The notes: generated from the sequence alone by a model not told the origin. A stretch of 64,000 nucleotides of DNA from Streptomyces typhae (GCF_009755605.1 NZ_WPNZ01000018.1:1-64000); one strand, 5' to 3'. Positions 49,801 through 58,942 are shown, counted from the stretch's first letter. Numbers and translations: made by a program.

Positions 49801-50273
49801 CGTCGGCGCCACCGTTCGACGGGGCGCCGGACCTCGCTCCCGTGCTCGCCGCGGGGACCACGGCGGAGCGGCCCGCGCCGGCCCGCTTCGCCGGGGAGAA
49901 GGTGCTGATCGTCGACGACGACGTGCGCACCGTCTTCGCCCTGACGATGAGCCTGGAGCGGCACGGCCTCGGGGTGCTGTACGCGGAGAACGGCCAGGAC
50001 TGCGTCGAGCTCCTCGGCAGGCACAGGAACGTCGCGATCGTCCTCATGGAGATCATGATTCCGGAGATGGACGGCTACGCGACCATGTCGGCGATCCGCA
50101 GGCTGCCGCAGTACGCGCACCTGCCGATCATCGCCCTCACCGCGAAGGCGCTGAAGGGCGACCGGGAGAAGGCGATGTCCGCCGGAGCCTCGGAGTACGT
50201 CACGAAACCGGTCGATCCGGACCACCTGCTGGCGCGCGTCATGCACTGGACCGGGATGCCGAAGGACGCCTGA
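46836..50273 (+). CDS. Fusion: trypsin-like protease + nSTAND NTPase + pseudo-histidine kinase + pseudo-receiver
   Basis: 1145 residues. Residues 1-225: trypsin-like domain with His37 (TCAHVV), Asp94 (GRDVAG) and Ser176 (GYSGSPV), all catalytic positions present. About 235-600: nSTAND1 ATPase with Walker A GPSGVGKS (272-279, Lys278) and the ALIADQFEEVL Walker B. About 640-730: long coiled coil. About 730-800: dimerisation helix in which the phospho-acceptor His of the usual NMSHELR motif is Tyr744 (NMSYELR). About 850-965: intact HATPase (NLLSNAVKF, DSGIGIP, GGTGLGL). About 1022-1140: receiver with acidic pair VDDD and Lys intact but phospho-acceptor Asp replaced by Glu1072 (LMEIMIPEMDG). It overlaps no neighbour, follows Trypco1 by 4 bp, and seems to be a signalling or defence sensor without classical phosphorelay. 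All domains are in one frame, so it is not a sequencing error at a junction. Confidence 0.93.
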   Translation: MGAQREGFVVKVRDTATGAPVGVGFVVGDKEIVTCAHVVNVALGRQKGCAEQPPGDARVQVEFVLLGDAEGAPLRHCRIGSWDPPPADGAPGRDVAGLVLVGGDTLPVSAGAARLIDARTGLAGDTRVKAFGYPGNPPRKASGAWSTCVLRGAVGGGLVQLDAESESALRAQPGYSGSPVIITDRWGDAVVGMLALASREGAAHDAYAVPLSEVSAAWPEALGRGVLPPCPYRGLQAFSAEDALAGVFVGREREVERLRTMVRTQPLVMVTGPSGVGKSSLVAAGLQPELATEGWAVASFRPGMSPFDAVARALLELEHPRRTPSLEELEHRARALREEGFWTVASRLRLLTGRRIALIADQFEEVLSGSADRAQQLEFLERLLPPADAAQDPGVRLVATLRADFLPDLLELPDIGPRLQDRQLNVSPLDEAALIRVIVEPASVAGVTFTPGLAEAIAAEASRAAGSLPLLEFTLTELWALQHDRRLSFDSYQSLGGVSGALNQHAEKAYRLLAQHLDEPRIRRVLLSMVRARGGATSAVRVTVHRAHLGKDWYIAQLLADPEQRLVVLGSGGPDTAEIAHEALIREWARLAAWVEEDADFQQWLAVVEERATEADLLSATRLAEADRWLGERAADIPGAVADLIEFSRDEITAQQRTEQMLSASQELTAQLQQRSAELEASQRALQASNTELEHKAELLARQNRDIEIKNSEIEEARQVLEERAEQLAMSMRYKSEFLGNMSYELRSPLNSLLILAKLLADNGEGNLTPRQVEFAETIHGAGSDLLQLISDILDLSRVEAGKMDVSATRIALVQLVDYVEATFRPLTEEKGLDFSVRLSPELPATLYTDESRVLQVLRNLLSNAVKFTDAGMVRLSVEPGGAEVPDAIREQLWEAGSLHSPQDGLIAFSVSDSGIGIPAGKMRVIFEAFQQLDGTTSRKYGGTGLGLAISREVARVLGGEIHAVSEPTRGSTFTLYLPVHSLELPSHASAPPFDGAPDLAPVLAAGTTAERPAPARFAGEKVLIVDDDVRTVFALTMSLERHGLGVLYAENGQDCVELLGRHRNVAIVLMEIMIPEMDGYATMSAIRRLPQYAHLPIIALTAKALKGDREKAMSAGASEYVTKPVDPDHLLARVMHWTGMPKDA

Positions 50274-50353
50274 CGCGGTCACCACCCTAAAATCCGCGTA
50301 AAAACATACCGTTATGCTGGGGTTTCTTGTACGTGAGCAAGGGGGCCGAGCAG

Positions 50354-51058
50354 GTGCAGCGATCAGCCGTGCGGGTGATGGTGGTGGACGACGAGAACCT
50401 GGTCCGGGAGGGACTGCGGCGCATTCTGGGGACCTTCGAGGGGGTCGATCCCGTCGCGGGCTGTTCGGGGGCGGCGGCCGCGGACCAGGCGCTGCTGCAC
50501 CGCCCCGACGTGGTCCTGCTCGACCTGCGGATGCCGGACCGGGACGGCCTGACGGTCCTCGCCGATCTGCGGGGGCTGCCCGCGCCGCCCGCCGTCGCCC
50601 TCCTCACCACCTTCGACGCCGAGGAACACCTGTCCGCGGCCCTGCGCGGCGGCGCCGCGGGCTTCCTGCTCAAGGACACACCGCCGGCGCAGCTCGAATA
50701 CGCGATCAAGGAGTTGGCCCGGGGCAACAGCGTGCTCGCTCCGCGTCTCGCGCGCACGGTCGTGCGTCACTACGCGGGCGCCGGTGCCCGGGGCCCGGGA
50801 GCGGTCCCGCCCCTGCCGGACTCCCCCGCCCCCGAGCTGACCGCCCGCGAGCGGGACGTGCTGGCCCTGCTCGCCGACGGCCACTCCAACGCGGCGATCG
50901 GCCGGCGCCTGTTCATCGGCACCACCACCGTCAAGGACCACGTGAGTGCCCTCCTGGTGAAGCTCGGCGTCAGCAACCGTGTGCAGGCCGCCGTGCACGC
51001 CCACCGCCTCGGCCTGGTCCCCGCGGACCCGCTCGCCGGGGACAGCGCGGGCCGATGA
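50354..51058 (+). CDS. NarL/LuxR-type response regulator
   Basis: About 234 residues. Receiver domain (about 5-120) with VVDDE, phospho-acceptor Asp in VVLLDLRMPDRDG, Thr in LLTTF and Lys in FLLKDTPP; LuxR helix-turn-helix (about 165-225; LTARERDVLALLADGHSNAAIGRRL). All key residues are intact. The start is uncertain: the GTG used has AAGGGGG about 9 bases upstream; GTG and TTG codons 7 and 9 codons earlier are possible. Its stop overlaps the start of the following kinase (ATGA), the standard arrangement of a paired two-component system. Confidence 0.92.
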   Translation: MQRSAVRVMVVDDENLVREGLRRILGTFEGVDPVAGCSGAAAADQALLHRPDVVLLDLRMPDRDGLTVLADLRGLPAPPAVALLTTFDAEEHLSAALRGGAAGFLLKDTPPAQLEYAIKELARGNSVLAPRLARTVVRHYAGAGARGPGAVPPLPDSPAPELTARERDVLALLADGHSNAAIGRRLFIGTTTVKDHVSALLVKLGVSNRVQAAVHAHRLGLVPADPLAGDSAGR

Positions 51059-52155
51059 GGTTCGACCGCCGCACCGCCGAACGCGGGGTGGCGCTGCTCG
51101 CCTGCGCCGAGCTGCTGACCGTCGCCAGGTCCTTCGACCCCCTCGGTCTCGCCGTCTGCTCGGTCGCGCTGCTCGCCCTCCCCCTGCGCCGCCGCTTCCC
51201 GCTGGCCACGGTCGCGGCGACGCTGCCCGCCACCGTCACCGAATTCCTGTGGCTGCCCGCCATGCTCGCCATGTTCGTGGTGGCCTGCCGTGCGTCGCAC
51301 CGGGCTATCGCGGGCTGCGGGGCGCTGCTGTTCGCCGCCGCCCTCGTCCCCTGGCCCCCGGCCGCGCTCCTCGACCACTCCCGGCCCGAGGTCCTCACCA
51401 TGATCGAGGGCGCGGGGCTCCTGAGTCTCGGCCCGATCGTGCTCGGCCGGCTCCTCGCCACCCGCGACGAACTCGGGGACCGGCTCGCGGACCTGGCCGC
51501 CTCCCAGGAGCGGGAGCGGCGGTCCGAGGCCCAGCGGGCGGTGGCCCGTGAGCGTGCCCGCCTGGCCCGCGACATGCACGACACCGTCTCGCACCACGTC
51601 GGCATCATCGCCGTGCAGTCCGGGGTGCTCAGCGCCACCGAGCCCGACGGCGGGCGGCGGGCGGACATCGAGGTGGTGCGCGAGCACAGTGTGCGGGCCC
51701 TGGAGGAGCTGCGTGACATGGTCGGCGTCCTGCGCGGCGCGGACGCCGCGGCGGCGGCCGCCGTCGGCCGGACCCGCCTCGCCGACCTGCACGGGCTGAC
51801 CGCCGAGAGCCTGCTCGACGTCAGCGTGCACATCGCCGTGGCACCGGGACCCGACTGGGACCCCGCCCTGGAGGCGTGCGCGTTCCGCGTCGTCCAGGAG
51901 TCCCTCAACAACGTGCGCAAGCACGCCCCGGGGGCGCCGGTGCGGGTCTCCGTCCTGGCGCCGGAGGGGCAGCGCTCCCTCGTCGTCGAGGTCAGCAACG
52001 GGCCGCCGCGCGCCGACCGGCCCGCGCCCGGCCTGCCGGCCGGGGGGCACGGCCTGGCCGGACTGCACGAGCGCGTGGCCCTGGTGGGCGGCAGCGTCGC
52101 CACGCGGCCGACGCCGGAGGGCGGCTTCGCGGTGCGCGCTGTGCTGCCGCGGTGA
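51055..52155 (+). CDS. NarL-group sensor histidine kinase
   Basis: 366 residues. Five or six hydrophobic helices in the first 140 residues make a membrane sensor with little extracellular part. A coiled segment is followed by the HisKA_3 dimerisation domain with the phospho-acceptor His in RDMHDTVSHHVGII and an HATPase with NNVRKHA and GHGLAGLHERV. All catalytic residues are present. The ATG overlaps the response regulator stop, so they form one cognate pair. A sensor buried in the membrane is typical for kinases responding to membrane-active peptides, which is of interest given the next genes. Confidence 0.93.
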   Translation: MRFDRRTAERGVALLACAELLTVARSFDPLGLAVCSVALLALPLRRRFPLATVAATLPATVTEFLWLPAMLAMFVVACRASHRAIAGCGALLFAAALVPWPPAALLDHSRPEVLTMIEGAGLLSLGPIVLGRLLATRDELGDRLADLAASQERERRSEAQRAVARERARLARDMHDTVSHHVGIIAVQSGVLSATEPDGGRRADIEVVREHSVRALEELRDMVGVLRGADAAAAAAVGRTRLADLHGLTAESLLDVSVHIAVAPGPDWDPALEACAFRVVQESLNNVRKHAPGAPVRVSVLAPEGQRSLVVEVSNGPPRADRPAPGLPAGGHGLAGLHERVALVGGSVATRPTPEGGFAVRAVLPR

Positions 52156-52362
52156 GCCCCGGACCGCGTCGGGGGTGCCCGGGACCCTCCACCCGGAGGG
52201 GGCCGGATGACGGTTACGGCGAGAGGGGTGGCGCGGCCAGCATGGTTCCCGGCCGCGACGCCCACGACCAGGCGTCGCCCGCCGACGGCGGAGCACATCC
52301 CGCCCGCCGTGACGACCGTGACGACGCCGCCCGTACCGACGGTGCGGCAGGGGGAGACCCAA

Positions 52363-52899
52363 GTGAAGACGACACAGCAGCGCCACCCCGCTTTCCGCCG
52401 TGCCTCCCTGGTGGGCGTGGCCGCGCTCACCGCCAGTGCCCTGTTCGCGGGCGCCGCCCCGGCCCTGGCCGCCCACGCCGCCGAGTCCCGCGCCGCGAAG
52501 TCGGTGGCGTCGGCCGCCGAGGAGATGCCGGAGCTGACCGCGGAGCAGCGGCGCTTCATCGAGGACGGCATGGGCCCCGAGGCGATGGCGGAGCTGACCC
52601 GCGCCATGAACGAGGCCGGTGCCGACGGCGAGATCCGCCCGCGGGCCTTCCCGATCGCCGCCGTGGCCATCGGCGCCGCGGCCTGGTGCGCCAAGGGCGC
52701 CGTCGCCAGCATCCCCACCTCGGTGCTCAGCGACGTCGCCGACGGCAAGTTCTCCGGCAAGGGCACCTACGTCAAGAACGCCATCATCGGCTGCCTGGGC
52801 GGCGAGATCGGCGGCGTGGTCTGGAAGTTCCTGCCGAACTGGGTCAAGAACAAGGCCGTCGCCATGGTGGCGGCCTTCATCATCAAGTACATCCGCTAG
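52363..52899 (+). CDS. Secreted bacteriocin-like precursor with hydrophobic two-cysteine C-terminal domain
   Basis: 178 residues. A signal peptide (cleavage after ALA near 36), then a polar, Glu/Ala-rich segment (about 40-95; ELTAEQRRFIEDG), then a hydrophobic, glycine-rich domain (about 98-178) with Cys109 (WCAKG) and Cys144 (IGCLGG) and a terminal amphipathic stretch ending FIIKYIR. The layout of signal, acidic pro-region and hydrophobic disulfide-containing toxin is like B. subtilis SdpC, and the next gene resembles SdpI; sequence identity is not visible. GTG with AGGGGGAG upstream chosen; an ATG 52 codons earlier would put a Pro/Thr-rich stretch before the signal. No enzyme motif. Confidence 0.7.
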   Translation: MKTTQQRHPAFRRASLVGVAALTASALFAGAAPALAAHAAESRAAKSVASAAEEMPELTAEQRRFIEDGMGPEAMAELTRAMNEAGADGEIRPRAFPIAAVAIGAAAWCAKGAVASIPTSVLSDVADGKFSGKGTYVKNAIIGCLGGEIGGVVWKFLPNWVKNKAVAMVAAFIIKYIR

Positions 52900-52934
52900 C
52901 GCACGACAACAGGTATCCGGGGTCCCGCACACAC

Positions 52935-53288
52935 ATGGCTTACGTCTTCATCGGCTGCTGCTTCGTCCTCCTCGCGGTGGTCACCCTGCTGGCCGCCCGC
53001 GTCGGCCACCGCGGCAAGGTCTGCGACCGGAGCATCGGCTACGACGTGCCGGACGAGGTCAAGCGGGACCCCGCGCTGCGGGCGAGGGCCAATGACCTCG
53101 TCGCGCACTGGTGCACCGGGGCGGCGATCCTCAGCCTCGCGCCGCTGGTGCCGATCGGCAGCGTCCTGATCGCCGACGGCGACCGGTCCATCGGCACCGC
53201 CGGGCTGCTCGTCGTGGCGGCGTACGGACTGCTCGTGGTGGCCGTGGCCGGCTACCCGTTCGAGAAGATCAAGCACCTGGCGCGCTGA
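52935..53288 (+). CDS. Three-helix membrane protein, SdpI-like (possible immunity protein)
   Basis: 117 residues with three hydrophobic helices (about 3-22, 60-82 and 87-107). The loop CDRSIGYDVPDEVKRDPALRARANDLVAHW resembles the SdpI/YhfL-type pattern (N/D-R-x-IG-(I/Y)-x-x-P ... D-P-x-x ... AN-x-L). SdpI proteins protect producers from SdpC toxin. It follows the bacteriocin-like gene by 35 bp and is closed by a strong terminator. A role as its immunity partner is inferred from order and size. The family match is from motif memory. Confidence 0.62.
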   Translation: MAYVFIGCCFVLLAVVTLLAARVGHRGKVCDRSIGYDVPDEVKRDPALRARANDLVAHWCTGAAILSLAPLVPIGSVLIADGDRSIGTAGLLVVAAYGLLVVAVAGYPFEKIKHLAR

Positions 53289-53291
53289 GCC

Positions 53292-53325
53292 GTCCGGCCG
53301 ACCGGATTCGTCCGGTCGGCCGGAC
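53292..53325. terminator. Bidirectional terminator with a TTCG tetraloop
   Basis: Perfect 15-bp stem GTCCGGCCGACCGGA / TCCGGTCGGCCGGAC closed by TTCG, an exceptionally stable loop. It begins 3 bp after the membrane protein stop and also faces the convergent flavin monooxygenase gene. Confidence 0.93.
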
Positions 53326-53357
53326 AGCGTCGGTTCCCCGGTACCTACGGGCGGTGC

Positions 53358-54674
53358 CTACGGGGTGATGACCGACGCCGGCGTACCGGATCGCATGACG
53401 TGGTCGACGTGGATCTGGCGGGCGATGAACCGCCCGTTCTCGACACTGGCCGCGATGGCGGAGGGGGCGAGCGACTCACCGTCCGGGAGCCCCGCGTAGT
53501 ACAGGCCGGGAAGCACGCCGAGGATGCCTAGCTCCTGCAGGGGTGCGCCGGTGTTGTCCAGGACCCGGTCCGGCAGGATGCGGTAGTCCGGGCCGAACCC
53601 GGTGCACCAGACGACCGTCGTGATGCCGTGGCGCGCCAGGTCCAGGCGGTCCCCGAACGCCGTCACGCGGTCCATGGGGACGTCAGGGACGGGCCGCTCC
53701 TCCGGCGCCACGAAGCCCCGCCGCCGGATGCCGTCGTCGATCTTGTCGATGACGTGGCGGAACGACCGGGAGGCCGCCTTCGCGACGCTCACGACATTGT
53801 CCTCCAGTACGAGGACGTGCTGTCGTGCCGCGCGCACGGAACCGACGAGGACCACGCCCTTCCCGGCGAGCGTGCCGAGGTTCAGGTCGTCGCTCTTGTC
53901 CTGCACGGCGGTCACCGGCAGCCCTGGCAGGGTCGTCGCGCCGGAGCCGCCCCCGGGGTTGCCCGTCACGAAGTCCTCGTACAGCGACAACGCGAACATC
54001 CATTCGTGCAGGCTCCGGCCGCGATAGCGACGCGGCCAGGCGCGGTGCCTGCCGACCGACAGATACACCTGCCGCCCGGCGTCGACGAGTTCGTCGGCGA
54101 TCTGCTGACCGCTGATGCCCGCGCCCACCACCAGGACAGCCCCGTCCGGCAGGGAGCCGGGATTGCGGTAGTCGCGTGAATGCCTCTGATGGACGGTCGG
54201 GGCGATGTCCGCGGCCAGGGCCGGTGTCCGCGGCGCCGCGTAACCGCCCACCGCAGCCACGAGGTTGCGGGACCCGATGACCTCCCCCGTGGACAGATGC
54301 GTCCTGAACCGCACATCGTCGCGGTCATCCGCGTCCTCGGGGCACTCGACCTCACGGACGACGGTGTGCTCTCGCACCGGCAGGGCCCTGTCCTTGGCAT
54401 AGCGGCGCAGACGGTGCGCGAGCTCCAGGCCCGACATGCAGCCGTCGGGGTCGTCGCCGTCGTAGTCCCAGCCCGGGAAGCGGACCGACCGGTTGCCGCT
54501 CCCCACCAGGAGGCTGTCCCACCGCTCGTTCGCCCAGGACTGCCCGATCTCCCCCCGCTCCAGGACGACGCACCGCCGGCCTAGTTCTTGCAGGGCCGCG
54601 GCCACGCCGCACCCCTGCTGTCCTGCTCCGATCACGACCGTCTCGGTGTACTCGACGGCTGCGGCTGCTGCCAT
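53358..54674 (-). CDS. Flavin-containing monooxygenase
   Basis: 438 residues. FAD loop VVIGAGQQGCGVAAAL near residue 13 and a second NADPH loop VLVVGAGISGQQIADEL near 178, with an ATG-type VWCTGFGPDYRIL block and a SLLVGSGNRSVRFPGWDY segment between. This is the Lys/Orn-hydroxylase and FMO/BVMO superfamily. The start at MAAAAAV is preferred because AGAGGG lies upstream. It is divergent from a MerR regulator with a dyad between them. The substrate, possibly an amine, aldehyde or thiol compound, is unknown. Confidence 0.88.
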   Translation of the reverse strand: MAAAAAVEYTETVVIGAGQQGCGVAAALQELGRRCVVLERGEIGQSWANERWDSLLVGSGNRSVRFPGWDYDGDDPDGCMSGLELAHRLRRYAKDRALPVREHTVVREVECPEDADDRDDVRFRTHLSTGEVIGSRNLVAAVGGYAAPRTPALAADIAPTVHQRHSRDYRNPGSLPDGAVLVVGAGISGQQIADELVDAGRQVYLSVGRHRAWPRRYRGRSLHEWMFALSLYEDFVTGNPGGGSGATTLPGLPVTAVQDKSDDLNLGTLAGKGVVLVGSVRAARQHVLVLEDNVVSVAKAASRSFRHVIDKIDDGIRRRGFVAPEERPVPDVPMDRVTAFGDRLDLARHGITTVVWCTGFGPDYRILPDRVLDNTGAPLQELGILGVLPGLYYAGLPDGESLAPSAIAASVENGRFIARQIHVDHVMRSGTPASVITP

Positions 54675-54742
54675 GACCCACCCTCTCTGCCGGGCGGCAC
54701 CGGGCCGTGTTTCAGCACGAACAACAGCCATCGGAGCCAGTT

Positions 54743-54760
54743 AGTAAGGTTTGCCTTACT
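54743..54760. promoter_or_regulatory. Dyad between flavin monooxygenase and MerR genes
   Basis: AGTAAGG and CCTTACT (7-bp arms) are separated by TTTG and embedded in a relatively A/T-rich patch, giving AGTAAGGTTTGCCTTACT. This is the form of a MerR operator, which normally sits between -35 and -10 elements. Confidence 0.6.
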
Positions 54761-54787
54761 GAGACCTTGCACGGTGAAGTCGTCTTG

Positions 54788-55669
54788 ATGTCAACTGACG
54801 TCGTGACGCGACGTTCGGTACTCATCGGCGACGCCGCGGCCCTGTTCGGCCTCGCGCCGTCCACGGTCCGGTGGTGGGAGAGTCGGGGTGTGCTCGTGCC
54901 GCCCGCCCGCGACGGCGGGAAGCGGCTGTACGGCGACGCGGACCTGCGCCGCATCGGCGCCGCCTACCTGTGTTGTGTAGTGGGCAGGATGCCGCTCGAC
55001 CGGGCGGCCGCCGTCACCTCGGGGACGGCCGAGCACAGTGCCTGGCAACGCGTCGTCTGCGACCATCTGACGCTCCTCGAACGGCAGATCGGGCAGTTGG
55101 AGGCGGCCCGCGAGTATCTGCGCCATCTGCTGCTGTGCGAGGACGACGACATCGCCGAGTGCCGGCTCCTGGAGGGCGAGTTGTCCGCGCACACTCCCCG
55201 CGGACGCGTGCACGACCCCGATCTCGTCACCGCCGCCCGCGCGGCCCGGGGCGACGGACGACGGCGGGAGGGGCGCGCGCCGGACCACGACGAGATCCGG
55301 GGCGGGCGTTCCGCGCGTGACGAGGACCCACGCGGGAGCCACGCGCGTGACGAAAACCTGGGCGAGGGTTCCGTGCGTGACGAAAACCCGCACGGGAGCC
55401 TCGTGCGTGACGAAAACCTGGGCGAGGGTTCCGTGCGTGACGAAAACCCGCACGGGAGCCTCGTGCGTGACGAAAACCTCGACGAGCGTCCCGCGCGTGA
55501 CGAAAACCCGCGCGGGGGTCCCCATCCCTCGCGTGACGGAACCCAGGCGCCCTGTCCCGATTGCCGCGGCCCGGTGCCGCAGGCCCCGCGCGGACGCCCC
55601 CGCACCTACTGCTCACGCGCCTGCCGGCAGCGCGCGTACCGCCGCCGCCACCGCGCCGGCCGGGCCTGA
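54788..55669 (+). CDS. MerR-family regulator with a variable repeat region and a C-terminal zinc-ribbon-like tail
   Basis: 293 residues. The N-terminal winged helix (about 12-80; LIGDAAALFGLAPSTVRWWESRGVL) and helical dimer segment (to about 140) are standard MerR. About 178-247 is made of seven 10-residue repeats built on RDEN(P/L). The C-terminus has CPDCRGPVPQ...YCSRACRQRAYRRR with two CxxC-like pairs, a zinc-ribbon common in actinobacterial proteins. It is divergent from the flavin monooxygenase and is the presumed regulator of it. Ligand unknown; the zinc site may contribute DNA contact rather than sensing. Confidence 0.9.
   Translation: MSTDVVTRRSVLIGDAAALFGLAPSTVRWWESRGVLVPPARDGGKRLYGDADLRRIGAAYLCCVVGRMPLDRAAAVTSGTAEHSAWQRVVCDHLTLLERQIGQLEAAREYLRHLLLCEDDDIAECRLLEGELSAHTPRGRVHDPDLVTAARAARGDGRRREGRAPDHDEIRGGRSARDEDPRGSHARDENLGEGSVRDENPHGSLVRDENLGEGSVRDENPHGSLVRDENLDERPARDENPRGGPHPSRDGTQAPCPDCRGPVPQAPRGRPRTYCSRACRQRAYRRRHRAGRA
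55321..55530 (+). repeat. Seven tandem 30-bp coding repeats in the MerR gene
   Basis: Units start every 30 bp from 55321 to 55501 and each ends CGTGA. Alternate units are identical, giving a 60-bp superrepeat from 55351 that occurs twice without a mismatch. They encode RDEN-type decapeptides. Recent expansion is likely. Confidence 0.92.
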
Positions 55670-55814
55670 CCGCGCCCCGCCCCGCCCCGGTACGGCACAG
55701 CACGGCACGGACGCCGGGTTCTTGTGGGTCTCCCACCCCCGTCGCCCGACCGGCTCATCTAGAGTTTCTCCCAACAGTGGCCGCCCTTGGTGATCTGAGA
55801 AGGATTCACGGACT

Positions 55815-57779
<1,965 letters not shown>

Positions 57780-57810
57780 CCGAGTGACCCGGTGGGGCCG
57801 GGCCGCGTAG

Positions 57811-58395
57811 TCACTCCGCTCGGCGCAGGCGGTACGCGGACCGGTCCTGCCACCGCGTACCGTCCCAGCCGATGAGGTGGACGGCGTCCACGGGGCAGGT
57901 CAGCGGCAGCATCGGGGCGAGCTCGGCCTCCAACGCGTCGTACGCGGCGTCCTGGGTGGCGGGTCCCTCACTGTTCGCGACCGTCACATGGGGGGCGAGT
58001 CCGGCGCCGAAGATCCCCCGGTAGGGCAGCGCGTCGGGCCAGCGCAGCGCGAGGTCCTTCTGCAGGGCCTCGACCGGGTCGTGCGGCCACGGGTCCAGGT
58101 ACAGCACGCCGGGATAGCGGCCGAACGCGGCGAGCGTGAGGGTGAAGGCGTCGTGGCCGCCGAACAGGGCCGTGAGCTCCCGCCGGACCGCGTCGTCGAT
58201 CCGGCTCTCGTGCAGGAAGGGGTAGAGCACGGTCACATGGGCGGGGAACCCGGCCCGGACCAGGGGGTCGGCCGCAGGGAGCTTGATGGTGAGCGCCGTG
58301 TCCCCGGAGGTGTCCGGCCATCCGCCCTCGTCCGGAGCCGGGGCCGCCTCGACTGCCGCGCGCAGGCTTCGTATCAGGGGTGTGTCGTCGGACAT
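57811..58395 (-). CDS. 2'-5' RNA ligase/2H phosphoesterase family protein
   Basis: 194 residues. The two HxTx motifs that define the 2H phosphoesterase fold are present: HVTVLYPF near residue 52 and APHVTVANS near 132. Members hydrolyse cyclic phosphates or ligate RNA ends; some are stress-related. Convergent with htpG, 31 bp apart. No partner suggests a specific substrate. Confidence 0.88.
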   Translation of the reverse strand: MSDDTPLIRSLRAAVEAAPAPDEGGWPDTSGDTALTIKLPAADPLVRAGFPAHVTVLYPFLHESRIDDAVRRELTALFGGHDAFTLTLAAFGRYPGVLYLDPWPHDPVEALQKDLALRWPDALPYRGIFGAGLAPHVTVANSEGPATQDAAYDALEAELAPMLPLTCPVDAVHLIGWDGTRWQDRSAYRLRRAE

Positions 58396-58606
58396 GCGGC
58401 GACTCTACGTAACCCCTTCCCCAGTGTTCGCGCGGGCTAGGGCGTGGAATCTCTGGACAGGCGCCGCAAGCACCTGGCCAGAACAGGCGAAAAACTACGC
58501 GGAAGCCGCCGCACTTCCTCGCACGAAGACGACCGAAGACGAACGAAAGCGGACTGCGGCGGAACCGACTGATCCGTGCACGCATCAGTACGGTGAAGGA
58601 GAACTT

Positions 58607-58906
58607 GTGCGAAGGACGAGTGCTGCCGTGGTCCTGGCGTTCACCGCCTCATTGGCGGCCCCTGCCGCGACGGCGTCGACGGCCGCGGCCTCACGGTGCG
58701 ACACCGAGCCCATCCACAGAGCGATGAAGGCGCTGGAAGGCGTCGGCGCATCGGGCATCAGCGTGACGGTGAAGAGCCCGCGCTGCGGCGTCCGGAACGG
58801 CGGTGTGGGTCTCGCCGACATCAAGACGGGCCGCAAGGCCGCCGGCAACACCGCGTCAGCCGCGTTCCACACCAGGTCGCAGGGCGTGCCCTCGATTTCC
58901 CGCTGA
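58607..58906 (+). pseudogene. N-terminal remnant of a secreted serine beta-lactamase/DD-peptidase-like protein
   Basis: 99 residues from a GTG with AAGGAG upstream. A signal peptide (to about 30) is followed by IHRAMKALEGVGASGISVTVKS and GVGLADIKTGRKAAG, resembling the first blocks of Streptomyces secreted beta-lactamase/DD-carboxypeptidase-like proteins (x-GAADLRTGRPx). The frame stops before the catalytic SxxK motif, next to a short direct repeat. It is probably a truncated gene; alternatively, a small secreted protein with two cysteines. Confidence 0.5.
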
Positions 58907-58942
58907 GGGCGTGCCCCGGTTCTCGCTGAGGGCGTGCCCCGG
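58901..58942. repeat. Two copies of a 19-bp direct repeat at the truncated gene end
   Basis: CGCTGAGGGCGTGCCCCGG occurs at 58901-58919 and 58924-58942, with a partial third copy (AGGGCGTGCC) at 58881. The first copy contains the TGA that ends the truncated gene. Confidence 0.8.

Noticed and set aside
54743..54760. Iron-regulator (DmdR/IdeR) box in the FMO/MerR promoter
   Set aside because: Only partial similarity to the TTAGG-type consensus and no siderophore gene nearby; a MerR operator fits the context better.
55321..55530. CRISPR-like array of 30-bp repeats
   Set aside because: The units are directly adjacent with no unique spacers, lie in frame inside a MerR gene and encode a regular decapeptide.
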